Below are positions 1 through 6,620 of a stretch of DNA of 13,567 bases, piece after piece; position 1 is the stretch's first letter; each line of letters opens with the position of its first letter. Origin of the DNA: Rhodoferax sp. (GTDB lineage: Bacteria > Pseudomonadota > Gammaproteobacteria > Burkholderiales > Burkholderiaceae_C). Below the pieces are notes generated by a model, which saw only the letters and a program-made list of their open reading frames with translations, was not told the origin of the DNA and searched no databases. The stretch covers positions 1 to 13,567 of the forward strand of contig JAKFXU010000104.1 of assembly GCA_021731215.1 (NCBI GenBank), written 5' to 3'. The translations under genes and the position numbers were made by a program.

Positions 1-895
1 ATAGCGAATCACGCACTATGGACAAGGCCTGAGCCTTGATTTCAGGGTCGATGCGAGGTTTTTGTGGCTTGTTGACCACTTCTGCCGGCACGCCGCGCGC
101 CACGCGCAGCTCATCGGCCCACACCGGCACCGGCGGCAGGGCGGCAGCGGCGTCACCGGCCGCAGCCGAAGCCTGCGCCAGCGCCCCCTTGAAGGCCTCC
201 CACACCACCAGCAGTTGGCCGCGCGAGGCATCCAGCAGGGGCGGGAACTTGGCCTCCACGCTGGGCCAATTGGCATCGTTCAACAGGGAAGAAGCCTGCG
301 CCTGCCAGTGGTCGACATCAGCGTGCAAGGCGTCAAGCAGCGCCTGGGCATCGCGCCACGATTTGGTGGACAGCACTTCAATGCGCTGGGCCAGCAGCAC
401 TGCGGCTTCACGCTGCACCTGCACCCGATGCTGCAGGTCTTCAATCACCTTGACCCGGTCGCCGAGCTGGCTCTTGAGTGTGCTCAGTGGCTCCTTGCTC
501 AAAGGCGCGCCGGCCTTGGCGGCGTCGCGCTGCCAGGCCATGGCATCAGCGATATTGAGCTTGGCCAGGGCCAGCAAGGCCTGCGCCTTGTCGGCCCATT
601 CCTGCGCGATCGATTCCTGGGTCTTGCTGCGTTTGATTTCGTCGAGCTTTTCGCGCAGCAGTTTGGCCGCCCCCTTGTCCTTGCCACTGAGCTCCTTGAA
701 CACGGCCTGCATTTGGTCGGCGCTGGGCGCCCGGGCCAGCCAGTCGCGAATGCGCGCGGTGCGTTCACCCGAGGTTTGGGCAGAAAATGCCCCGCCCGTC
801 AGCACGTCCAGCGGGTGGGGTTCGTTTGTCTTGGCTGGAATTTGTGTCACTTCGGGGGCTTGGGCAGTTTTATGGAGGGCAGAGAAAGGGAACAT
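1..895 (-). CDS. DUF349-type protein, 5' part (runs off the left edge)
   Basis: This is an open frame of 298 codons from an ATG at 895 to the left edge, where it is cut. The predicted protein is hydrophilic and almost wholly helical, rich in Ala, Leu, Gln and Glu, with no signal peptide or membrane segment. The stretch LREKLDEIKRSKTQE (near residue 80) and the later QRIEVLSTKSWRDA resemble the DUF349 proteins I remember from Comamonadaceae; the family is poorly characterised, so no biochemical role is claimed. G/C at third codon positions favours this strand over the long open frames on the plus strand. The Shine-Dalgarno is weak, and a GTG at 904-902 is an alternative start. A possible promoter lies upstream on the minus strand: -35 TTGCCA at 981-976 and a poor -10 GAAAAT at 958-953. 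The gene frame is secure, the family name moderate. Confidence 0.7.
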   Translation of the reverse strand, partial: MFPFSALHKTAQAPEVTQIPAKTNEPHPLDVLTGGAFSAQTSGERTARIRDWLARAPSADQMQAVFKELSGKDKGAAKLLREKLDEIKRSKTQESIAQEWADKAQALLALAKLNIADAMAWQRDAAKAGAPLSKEPLSTLKSQLGDRVKVIEDLQHRVQVQREAAVLLAQRIEVLSTKSWRDAQALLDALHADVDHWQAQASSLLNDANWPSVEAKFPPLLDASRGQLLVVWEAFKGALAQASAAAGDAAAALPPVPVWADELRVARGVPAEVVNKPQKPRIDPEIKAQALSIVRDSL

Positions 896-908
896 GAATC
901 GCACACGC

Positions 909-942
909 AAAAAGGAAAATCCCGGTCCGCTTGCGCACCGGG
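909..942 (-). terminator. terminator-like hairpin just before the DUF349-type gene
   Basis: Read on the minus strand, CCCGGT and ACCGGG (plus positions 937-942 and 921-926) form a stem that can be extended by a GC-GCAA-GC tetraloop. The T-rich run ATTTTCCTTTTT follows at 920-909. It lies 14 bp before the start codon at 895, so it may be an attenuator in the leader or simply stop upstream minus-strand transcription. Confidence 0.4.
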
Positions 943-1067
943 TTGAGCCGCTATTTTCACCGTTATTTATCTGACTGGCAAAAAGACTGTCGGATGGTCG
1001 CTTGAATGGCCAGATTTCGGCTCCGCGCGGGGGCACCATTTTGCCTCGGGTGGCCGGGCTTGGGCAC

Positions 1068-1113
1068 AAAAAAGAAAGCCCGGTCGCCTGACTCAAAGTC
1101 AAACTACCGGGCT
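1068..1113 (-). terminator. rho-independent terminator of the putative small RNA
   Basis: On the minus strand an 8-bp stem AGCCCGGT/ACCGGGCT (1106-1113 with 1077-1084) encloses a second inverted repeat, TGACT/AGTCA, and is followed by TTCTTTTTTG at 1076-1067. This has the form of an intrinsic terminator on that strand only; there is no matching T-run on the plus strand. Confidence 0.6.
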
Positions 1114-1283
1114 TGACGGCTGACACAAGGTCAATGCCGTCAGGGCTCGCGCCATGGGAGGGTAAAGTCCCAAAGCGCTTGGGGGCAAAAGATTGCCACC
1201 AGACTTCGCCGGGGCCGCTTTATCACAGCTACCCTAAGGTAGGGACTGGCTACTGCCGACATGCTGCTCATCATCCGACAAGC
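1068..1283 (-). ncRNA. putative structured small RNA, family not recognised
   Basis: The interval lacks a plausible gene but holds nested complementary arms: 1166-1171 with 1242-1247 (AGTCCC/GGGACT), 1172-1177 with 1216-1221 (AAAGCG/CGCTTT), 1181-1188 with 1193-1200, 1229-1233 with 1238-1242 (CTACC/GGTAG), and 1115-1120 with 1136-1141 (GACGGC/GCCGTC, with TGAC/GTCA inside). On the minus strand it is preceded by a good sigma-70-type promoter (1318-1290) and ends in an intrinsic terminator (1113-1068), giving a transcript of about 215 nt. I compared it from memory with 6S, tmRNA, RNase P, SRP and common riboswitches and found no match. The strand rests on the promoter and terminator, since the stems alone fit either strand; a plus-strand leader for the transglycosylase is the alternative. 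Confidence 0.45.
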
Positions 1284-1289
1284 ACATTC

Positions 1290-1318
1290 AATCTAGGCAA
1301 GACTCGTCCTAAATTCAA
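1290..1318 (-). promoter_or_regulatory. sigma-70-type promoter for the putative small RNA
   Basis: On the minus strand TTGAAT (1318-1313) and TAGATT (1295-1290) are separated by 17 bp, which predicts a start near 1283. The downstream structured interval and terminator support it. Confidence 0.45.
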
Positions 1319-1393
1319 GCTGAATTTTCAATCAAGCACCTATTTCGAGCAATAAAAATACCATATTTAGCATAACAAATTTGTTTGTTATTG

Positions 1394-1423
1394 TTGACTA
1401 GGTATATAAAATCAACCTAGAAT
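1394..1423 (+). promoter_or_regulatory. promoter with overlapping inverted repeat, upstream of the transglycosylase
   Basis: TTGACT at 1394-1399 and TAGAAT at 1418-1423 are 18 bp apart in a locally AT-rich stretch, a good sigma-70-type match. CTAGGT (1398-1403) and ACCTAG (1415-1420) form an inverted repeat inside the promoter and could be an operator. The predicted start near 1430 leaves a leader of roughly 180 nt before the ATG at 1608. Confidence 0.5.
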
Positions 1424-1607
1424 CCGCCCGTCCCACTTAAATGCAGGGATAACCCGAACCCGCTGCCGAACCCGGCATATTCAAATCTCTGCACAACGCT
1501 TGATGGAAACCGCAGGATATTGATAGCGTACCAACCCAAACGAGGTGCCTCCCATGTTGACTTGCACGCAATGCAACACAGTGGCCCGCGCGAACGAAGG
1601 AAGAGCT

Positions 1608-2417
1608 ATGACAGCGTCAAAAAAAATCACCCTGGGCTTGCGAAGCCTCGCATCCAATATTGCCCAGTGCTTCTTTGAAATCACCCATAACGGTTTTGCC
1701 TTGGTCGGGCTGGCTGTCATGATGGTTGTCATCACATTGACGGCCCGCCCCGAATTGCGTCAAATCGGCGAGGTCAAACTTATGACGTGGTTGCAGACCC
1801 GCCAGGTCGCCATAACCGAAGCGCCAGGCGAACTTGATGCCAGTGAGCGCGCCACCGCGAGCAATCCGCACGATTTACCCAAACAACAGGCGGCAGTCGC
1901 CTTTTGGTTGAGCAAAAAATACCGGGTAGCGCCTGAGCCCCTGAGCGCCCTGGTCGCGGAGGCTTATCTGATCGGTATTCGCAGCCAGCTCGACCCCACG
2001 CTGATTCTGGCGGTGATGGCGATTGAATCGAAGTTCAATCCGTTTGCCCAAAGCCCGGTCGGTGCGCAGGGCCTGATGCAGGTCATGACCAAGGTCCACA
2101 GCGACAAGTACGAGGATTTTGGCGGCAAACTGGCGGCCTTTGACCCCCTGACCAACCTTCGGGTGGGTGTCAAAGTGCTGCAAGACTGCATCAAGCGCGC
2201 CGGCTCGCTGGAGGGTGGCCTGCGCTATTATGTCGGTGCGGCCAACTTGCTCGACGATGGCGGCTACGCCGTCAAGGTGATGGCCGAGCACACCCGCCTG
2301 CAACTGGTGGCACAGGGTCGCAGCGTGCCGCTGTTCGCCCCCCAGACCATTGAGGTGGTGGCGCCGGTCCGGCCCGATAGCAGCCCTGATAAAGTTGCCG
2401 TTCTGATCAATTCCTGA
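1608..2417 (+). CDS. membrane-anchored lytic transglycosylase (SLT family)
   Basis: The 269-residue protein should cleave the glycan strand of peptidoglycan in the periplasm. A cytoplasmic N-terminus with several Lys/Arg is followed by one membrane segment (about residues 29-46). The SLT fold starts near residue 130 (LDPTLILAVMAIESKFNP) with the expected catalytic glutamate at E140, then the GAQGLMQVM motif and FDPLTNLRVGVKVL. The usual YNAG motif reads YYVGAA here, a mild deviation. I chose the ATG at 1608 because AAGGAAGAG sits directly upstream. In-frame starts at 1545 (GTG) and 1554 (ATG, behind GAGG) would add about 20 residues containing CTQC and cannot be excluded. It lies 30 bp upstream of glyA and may be co-transcribed with it. 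Confidence 0.88.
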   Translation: MTASKKITLGLRSLASNIAQCFFEITHNGFALVGLAVMMVVITLTARPELRQIGEVKLMTWLQTRQVAITEAPGELDASERATASNPHDLPKQQAAVAFWLSKKYRVAPEPLSALVAEAYLIGIRSQLDPTLILAVMAIESKFNPFAQSPVGAQGLMQVMTKVHSDKYEDFGGKLAAFDPLTNLRVGVKVLQDCIKRAGSLEGGLRYYVGAANLLDDGGYAVKVMAEHTRLQLVAQGRSVPLFAPQTIEVVAPVRPDSSPDKVAVLINS

Positions 2418-2447
2418 TTTCCAGGCCCATCGTCTTCAAAAACTACC

Positions 2448-3692
2448 ATGTACGATCGCAATATTCTCATCGAGCAAACCGACCCCGAACTCTTTGCCGC
2501 CATCCAGGCTGAAAACGCGCGCCAGGAACAGCACATCGAGCTGATCGCCAGCGAAAACTACGCCTCGCCTGCCGTCATGGCCGCGCAAGGCACGCAGCTC
2601 ACTAATAAGTACGCCGAAGGCTACCCGGGCAAGCGCTATTACGGCGGCTGCGAATACGTGGACATCGCCGAACAACTGGCCATCGACCGCGTCAAGCAGA
2701 TTTTCGGCGCCGACTGCGCCAATGTGCAGCCGCATTGCGGCGCGTCGGCCAATGAGGCAGTGTTTCTGGCCTTCTTGAAACCCGGCGACACCATCATGGG
2801 CATGAGCCTGGCCGAAGGCGGCCACCTGACGCACGGCATGGCCCTCAACATGAGTGGAAAATGGTTCAAGGTCGTCAGCTACGGCCTGAACGACCAGGAA
2901 GCAATCGACTACGACGCCATGGAGCGCAAGGCCCATGAGTCGCGCCCCAAGCTCATCATCGCCGGCGCCTCGGCCTACAGCCTGCGCATCGACTTTGAGC
3001 GCTTTGCCAAAGTGGCCAAAGATGTCGGCGCCATCTTCATGGTCGACATGGCCCACTACGCCGGCCTGATTGCCGCCGGCCTCTATCCCAACCCGGTGCC
3101 GCACGCCGACGTGGTGACCTCCACCACCCACAAAAGCCTGCGCGGCCCGCGCGGCGGCATCATTTTGATGAAAGCGCAACACGAGAAAGCCATCAACAGC
3201 GCCATCTTCCCCGGCCTGCAGGGCGGCCCGCTGATGCACGTGATCGCGGCCAAGGCGGTGGCCTTCAAGGAGGCGCTGGCGCCCGAGTTCAACACCTATC
3301 AGCAACAGGTGCTGAAAAACGCCCGCATCGTGGCCGAAACGCTCACCGAGCGCGGTCTGCGCATTGTGAGTGGCCGTACCGAGAGCCACCTGATGCTGGT
3401 GGACCTGCGCGCCAAGGGCATCACCGGCAAAGAGGCCGAAGCAGTGCTGGGCGCCGCCCACATGACGATCAACAAGAACGCCATCCCCAACGACCCCGAA
3501 AAACCGATGGTCACCAGCGGTGTGCGCATTGGCACCCCGGCCCTGACCACCCGTGGCTTCAAGGACGAAGAAGCGCGCCTGACTGCAAATTTGATCGCGG
3601 ATGTGCTCGACAATCCAAGGGACGCCGCCACTATCGACGCCGTACGCGCCAAGGTCAACACCCTGACCGCGCGCTTCCCGGTTTATCGTTGA
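2448..3692 (+). CDS. glyA: serine hydroxymethyltransferase
   Basis: This cytoplasmic, PLP-dependent enzyme interconverts serine and glycine while moving a one-carbon unit to tetrahydrofolate. The 414-residue length is normal for bacterial GlyA. Visible landmarks are ELIASENY near residue 31, YYGGCEYVD near 64, [11 protein letters not shown] near 92, the PLP-binding aspartate region [10 protein letters not shown] near 198, and the Schiff-base lysine K229 in [14 protein letters not shown]. The sequence is complete with no frameshift. There is no clear Shine-Dalgarno before the ATG. Glycine riboswitch elements were not seen upstream. The glyA-nrdR order is a familiar betaproteobacterial arrangement, with nrdR following after a 91-bp spacer filled by a dispersed repeat. 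Confidence 0.98.
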   Translation: MYDRNILIEQTDPELFAAIQAENARQEQHIELIASENYASPAVMAAQGTQLTNKYAEGYPGKRYYGGCEYVDIAEQLAIDRVKQIFGADCANVQPHCGASANEAVFLAFLKPGDTIMGMSLAEGGHLTHGMALNMSGKWFKVVSYGLNDQEAIDYDAMERKAHESRPKLIIAGASAYSLRIDFERFAKVAKDVGAIFMVDMAHYAGLIAAGLYPNPVPHADVVTSTTHKSLRGPRGGIILMKAQHEKAINSAIFPGLQGGPLMHVIAAKAVAFKEALAPEFNTYQQQVLKNARIVAETLTERGLRIVSGRTESHLMLVDLRAKGITGKEAEAVLGAAHMTINKNAIPNDPEKPMVTSGVRIGTPALTTRGFKDEEARLTANLIADVLDNPRDAATIDAVRAKVNTLTARFPVYR

Positions 3693-3699
3693 ACATGCC

Positions 3700-3783
3700 G
3701 GCCCCCATGCTCGGCACTTCGTGTCCTCGCTGCCCCCCGAGGGGGAGCGAGCTTGCTTGGGACGGCCCGGCGCTGCGCTCCCC
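3700..3783 (+). repeat. dispersed intergenic hairpin repeat (Comamonadaceae type)
   Basis: The glyA-nrdR spacer is filled by a GC-rich element with a strong hairpin at 3726-3751 (CTCGCT, C-run, CGA, G-run, AGCGAG), then a GGCCCGGCGCTGCGCTC tail. From memory this layout (GGCACTTCGTGT, G/C hairpin, GACGGCCCGGCGC) is a recurrent intergenic sequence in Comamonadaceae genomes. It ends directly at the nrdR ATG and leaves no Shine-Dalgarno. That it is repeated elsewhere cannot be shown from this window. Confidence 0.6.
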
Positions 3784-4233
3784 ATGAAATGCCCGTTCTG
3801 CAGTCACTCCGAAACCCAGGTGGTGGAAACCCGGATTTCTGAAGACGGGGACTCGATCCGGCGCAGGCGCCAGTGCGGTTCGTGCGAAAAGCGCTTCACC
3901 ACCTACGAGCGCCCGGACGTCAACTTTCCGGCCATTGTCAAAAAGGACGGCCGGCGCATTGAGTACGAGCGCGCCAAACTGCTGGCCTCGATGAAACTGG
4001 CACTGCGCAAGCGACCGGTGAGCACCGAGCAGGTCGACGGCGCGGTGGAGCGCATTGAAGAAAAGCTGCTCAACCTGGGCGTGCGCGAGCTGCCCTCAGC
4101 GCGCATCGGCGAGTTGGTCATGCGTGAGCTCAAAAAGCTCGACAAAGTGGCCTATGTGCGCTTTGCCAGCGTGTACCGCAGTTTTGAAGACATTGACGAG
4201 TTCAAAACACTGGTGGACGAGGTGCGGCGCTAA
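3784..4233 (+). CDS. nrdR: transcriptional repressor NrdR
   Basis: NrdR senses ATP/dATP and represses ribonucleotide reductase genes by binding NrdR boxes. The 149-residue protein has the N-terminal zinc ribbon with cysteines C3, C6, C31 and C34 (MKCPFC and CGSC), the RRRR stretch at 26-29, and an ATP-cone from about residue 49 ([18 protein letters not shown]) to about 139. The ATG at 3784 gives the standard MKCPFC start; a GTG at 3721 in frame would only translate the upstream repeat. No Shine-Dalgarno precedes it because the dispersed repeat runs up to the start codon. Its TAA (4231-4233) directly abuts the stop of the convergent pseudopilin gene. No NrdR box was sought outside the window. 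Confidence 0.97.
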   Translation: MKCPFCSHSETQVVETRISEDGDSIRRRRQCGSCEKRFTTYERPDVNFPAIVKKDGRRIEYERAKLLASMKLALRKRPVSTEQVDGAVERIEEKLLNLGVRELPSARIGELVMRELKKLDKVAYVRFASVYRSFEDIDEFKTLVDEVRR

Positions 4234-4788
4234 CTACAGTGGGCAATGCTGCACCGTCGTCTTCAAGGTGCGTGGCCGGCCAGAACTGCTGATCTTGATC
4301 TCGCGGGCTGCTACGCTCGTCGATGACTGCGGGCAAACCGTGAGCGTGTCGGCCTGGAACGCTCCCGAAGTGTATTTGGTCGTCCCCATCGGGGTGTAAG
4401 ACACATAGCTGGCCGCTGGGCCTTTGCCGGTAAACCGCATCGGTTGCGGCAAGGCCGGTTGCCGCGACAGAATCGCCTCGCCGGCATCCCGGGCAGCATT
4501 GTTGTTGGCATCGTGAAACACAATCCAGCCCTGCTCCCAACCACCGGTTTTGATGCAGGCGTCACCCGTGGCGGACTTGCACACCACAGCACGGGAATTG
4601 CGCTTGATGGCCTCGCTGCGCGCCAGCAGCAAGCTGGAAAACAAAGAATTGACGGACGTGGTCAAGCGCATCGAATTAGCGACACCCGTCAGGGCCGGCG
4701 CCGCCAGCGACTGGAGTATGGCCACCAGGGCCACCACCACCAGCAACTCGATCAGCGTGAAGCCCGCACACCCAGAGTACCTACGCAT
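4234..4788 (-). CDS. type IV pilin-like pseudopilin, FimT/GspH family
   Basis: The 184-residue protein has a class III prepilin signal: a short basic leader ending in Gly9, then FTLIELLVVVALVAIL with Phe at +1 and Glu at +5. It should be processed by prepilin peptidase (PilD) and act as a minor pilin or pseudopilin. The region after the hydrophobic helix (LFSSLLLARSEAIKRN, then GGWEQGWIVFHDANNN) matches the GspH/FimT layout, and Cys pairs are present in the C-terminal half. GGGAGGG lies 7 bp before the ATG. It stands alone here, without the pilV/pilW/pilX/pilY1/pilE neighbours often seen, and overlaps nothing: its TAG touches the nrdR stop. FimT is more likely than a type II secretion GspH because no gsp gene is near. 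Confidence 0.9.
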   Translation of the reverse strand: MRRYSGCAGFTLIELLVVVALVAILQSLAAPALTGVANSMRLTTSVNSLFSSLLLARSEAIKRNSRAVVCKSATGDACIKTGGWEQGWIVFHDANNNAARDAGEAILSRQPALPQPMRFTGKGPAASYVSYTPMGTTKYTSGAFQADTLTVCPQSSTSVAAREIKISSSGRPRTLKTTVQHCPL

Positions 4789-4872
4789 GTGTCTGCCCTC
4801 CCCTTGAATTCAGGGCCGGTCTGACGCCGGCCTCAGGGGACAGAGACTATCGCAGGCATCAAGAAGACGCAA

Positions 4873-4888
4873 TCCCCCAATTGGGGGA
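4873..4888. repeat. 16-bp perfect palindrome
   Basis: TCCCCCAATTGGGGGA is perfectly self-complementary. It lies just beyond the point where the GNAT similarity stops and has no adjoining T-run, so a terminator role is unlikely. Confidence 0.6.
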
Positions 4889-4905
4889 GAAATCAGAAAC
4901 AAGCG

Positions 4906-5013
4906 GGCGAGCTGCACACACATCATGGCGTCGCGCAGCAACACACGTCCAATGCCTTGATTTTGGTAGCGTCTATCGACAGCAAAGCGGCCGAGCCATA
5001 GGACGGGTATAGG
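4906..5013 (-). pseudogene. GNAT acetyltransferase fragment (motif A only)
   Basis: Read on the minus strand, PIPVLWLGRFAVDRRYQNQG continuing IGRVLLRDAMM is the acetyl-CoA-binding motif A (Q/RxxGxG/A) of GNAT N-acetyltransferases, of the small type often paired with a DUF1778/RHH antitoxin. The N-terminal half is missing: the frame has a TAG a short way upstream. After the Leu-Ala at about 4906 the similarity stops, giving an unrelated tail to a stop at 4810. A run of nine T (5023-5015) occurs at the broken N-terminal edge. No RHH antitoxin gene was found next to it. This is a remnant, not a working enzyme. Confidence 0.7.
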
Positions 5014-5097
5014 CAAAAAAAAATCCAACCGTATGACGGGGGCTGGCGTCAATTGAAAGATGCCTTGAAACCCGCATGGATGCTATGTTTCCAATTT

Positions 5098-5253
5098 TCA
5101 CATTTGGACTTGTTCCCCCACTTGTTCCCCCGCTTTGGATTTGCTACCCCCATTTTCTTGGGTGCTGGCAAGTCTCGGCGATGCGAGCATGTGCACCAAG
5201 TCGAGCTGGCGCACCCGCCGCCAGTTCGGCGGCCTCTCTCCGCAAGGATCGGG
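5098..5253 (-). other. open C-terminal-like tail, possible gene remnant
   Basis: A 52-codon minus-strand window between two stops reads as a plausible protein tail: RRVRQLDLVHMLASPRLAST, then QENGGSKSKAGEQVGEQVQM and stop. The GEQVGEQV part comes from a perfect 12-bp tandem duplication (5108-5131, ACTTGTTCCCCC on the plus strand). There is no start codon with a Shine-Dalgarno. It may be the 3' end of a gene cut by the element's insertion, but I cannot name the gene. Confidence 0.3.
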
Positions 5254-5279
5254 TCACCGTCGATAGTCACTGACTACTG

Positions 5280-5560
5280 GACACCGGCAATTTGCACCGC
5301 AACCCAAAACAAACCTATTCGAACCAATCTATACAAACCAATTAAAAAAACTCTGCAACCCCGTGAACATCGGGGTCCGAATTACCCGCACGGGGGTAGG
5401 GGGTGGGAAGGACCCGAGACATTTGAGGGGCGGCCAACGCCCGGCTCGACTCGGATGCAAGGCGCGGTCCGTGGGTTGACGCAGGCGTGTGCGTGACGTT
5501 CCCACCGGCACCAGACACCCAACCGCCGGGCAGTTTGGCCGCGCATCGGCCGCGCTTGCG
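5280..5560. other. non-coding junction: AT-rich stretch, then G-rich phage-end-like stretch
   Basis: No frame here looks like a gene. Positions 5300-5350 are AT-rich, with AACCWAT words at 5312, 5322 and 5336. A CCCCG/CGGGG hairpin lies at 5359-5375, with a T-run on its minus-strand side after an 8-nt gap. Positions 5384-5416 are G-rich (CGGGGGTAGGGGGTGGG followed by AAGGACCCGAG), which recalls the neighbourhood of cos sites and small-terminase starts in some phages. Confidence 0.3.
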
Positions 5561-5581
5561 CTTCAAGGTATCGACTTTTGG

Positions 5582-5672
5582 ACTGCGACAACTGAGGGCA
5601 GTGCGACAACCGCATGGATATTGGGTTTGCGTGTCCTCAGTCTGCCCTCAGTCACTGCGACAACTGAGGGCA
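5582..5672. repeat. 18-bp-spaced repeats with an inverted copy
   Basis: The 19-bp sequence ACTGCGACAACTGAGGGCA occurs at 5582-5600 and 5654-5672, and its first part TGCGACAAC recurs at 5602. The TGCGACAAC starts (5584, 5602, 5656) are 18 and 54 bp apart, all multiples of 18. TGCCCTCAGT (5643-5652) is the exact inverse of ACTGAGGGCA (5663-5672) with a 10-nt loop. This could be a protein-binding cluster. Confidence 0.75.
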
Positions 5673-5764
5673 AACCATTCCAGATAAGTGCGAGGGCGTG
5701 CGGGCCTGCCCCGGCCTGGTGTCTGGTGCTAGCCATTGCGGGGATTTGCAGCGCGGCAAAAACT

Positions 5765-6615
5765 CCCGCACTCCACCGCCTACCGGCGGCCCGGCAAATG
5801 TCACAAGCGAAGCGCCGGCCCTCGATCTGCCACCGCTGAAGCACGGCCGCCACAAAGCGCACCGCCGGAGCGGATGCCCACCAGACCACACCGCCGAAGC
5901 GCCGGCCCGTGATTTGCCACCGCTGGAGCGGGCACCAGTGAAACGCCACCGCTCAAGGTGCGGGCCACCAGGTCGCACTGCACAAGGTCGTGCCCGCGAT
6001 CTGCCACCGCCGGGGCCGGCGCCTACCAGGTCGCACCGCCGGAGCGCTGGCCCACGATCTGCCACCGCTGGAGCCAGCACCAGTGAAACGCCACCGCCGA
6101 AGGTGCGGGCCACCAGGTCGCACTGCACAAGGCCACGCCCTCGAAACGTCACCGCACAATGGCGTGCCCGGCAAATGTCACAGGCGAAGCGCCGGCCCTC
6201 GATCTGCCACAGCTGAAGCACGGCCGCCACAAAGCGCACCGCCGGAGCGGATGCCCACCAGACCATACCGCCGAAGCGCTGGCCCTCGATCTGCCATCGC
6301 TGGAGCCGGCACCAGTGAAACGCCACCGCCGAAGGTGCGGGCCACCAGGTCGCACCGCACAAGGTCGTGCCCGCGATCTGCCACCGCCGGGGCCGGCGCC
6401 TACCAGGTCGCACCGCCGGAGCGTGGCCACGGCAAAGCGCACCGCCGGAGCGGATGCCCACCAGACCACACCGCCGAAGCGCTGGCCCACGATCTGCCAC
6501 CGCTGGAGCCAGCACCAGTGAAACGCCACCGCCGAAGGTGCGGGCCGAGTGTGTGCCCCTCGAAACGCAACCGTCGAAGGCCCGCCAGCGTGCCACCCGG
6601 CCATGTGCCGGGCTC
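5765..6615. repeat. array of about 29 degenerate 29-bp hairpin units
   Basis: The interval divides into units of 29 bp (some 28-30) of the form: variable 9-bp word, core CACCGCCGNAGC, variable 7-8-bp tail. CACCAGTGAAACGCCACCGC starts at 5933, 6078, 6310 and 6513 (the first copy followed by TC rather than CG), spaced 145, 232 and 203 bp, i.e. 5, 8 and 7 times 29. ACCAGGTCGCA starts at 5967, 6025 and 6112, spaced 2 and 3 times 29. Core and tail together form a short hairpin whose stem changes from unit to unit while pairing is kept: GCTGG-AG-CCAGC, CGCCGG-GG-CCGGCG, GCAC-AAGGTC-GTGC, GCAC-AATGGC-GTGC. A small set of leading words recurs (CGATCTGC, AGTGAAACG, ACCAGGTCG, ACCAGACCA, CAAAGCG, GCAAATGT). 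The last units (6545-6615) are degenerate. Long open frames on both strands follow from the lack of TA-rich stops; 29 is not a multiple of 3, so this is not a protein repeat. Confidence 0.85.
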
Positions 6616-6620
6616 ACACG

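Noticed and set aside
36..974. Long plus-strand open frames opposite the DUF349-type gene
   Set aside because: They are rich in Ser, Ala and Arg with no domain, and lie antisense to a helical protein with normal codon use; typical shadows in GC-rich DNA.
1068..1283. 6S RNA, tmRNA, RNase P RNA, SRP RNA or a known riboswitch
   Set aside because: None of the conserved sequence blocks of these families is visible, so the RNA is left unnamed.
1113..1355. 80-codon plus-strand frame in the left gene-free stretch
   Set aside because: It runs across the nested stems of the putative RNA, has no Shine-Dalgarno and has a composition unlike a protein.
3721..3783. N-terminal extension of NrdR from a GTG
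   Set aside because: It translates the dispersed hairpin repeat; the family starts at MKCPFC.
2436..3785. 449-codon minus-strand frame opposite glyA
   Set aside because: Pure antisense shadow of a complete, well-conserved glyA.
5053..5496. 147-codon plus-strand frame across the junction
   Set aside because: Composition is not protein-like and it crosses the AT-rich and G-rich non-coding parts; no Shine-Dalgarno.
5765..6615. CRISPR array
   Set aside because: The 29-bp period suggests it, but there is no identical repeat separated by unique spacers, the units differ throughout, and no cas gene is near.
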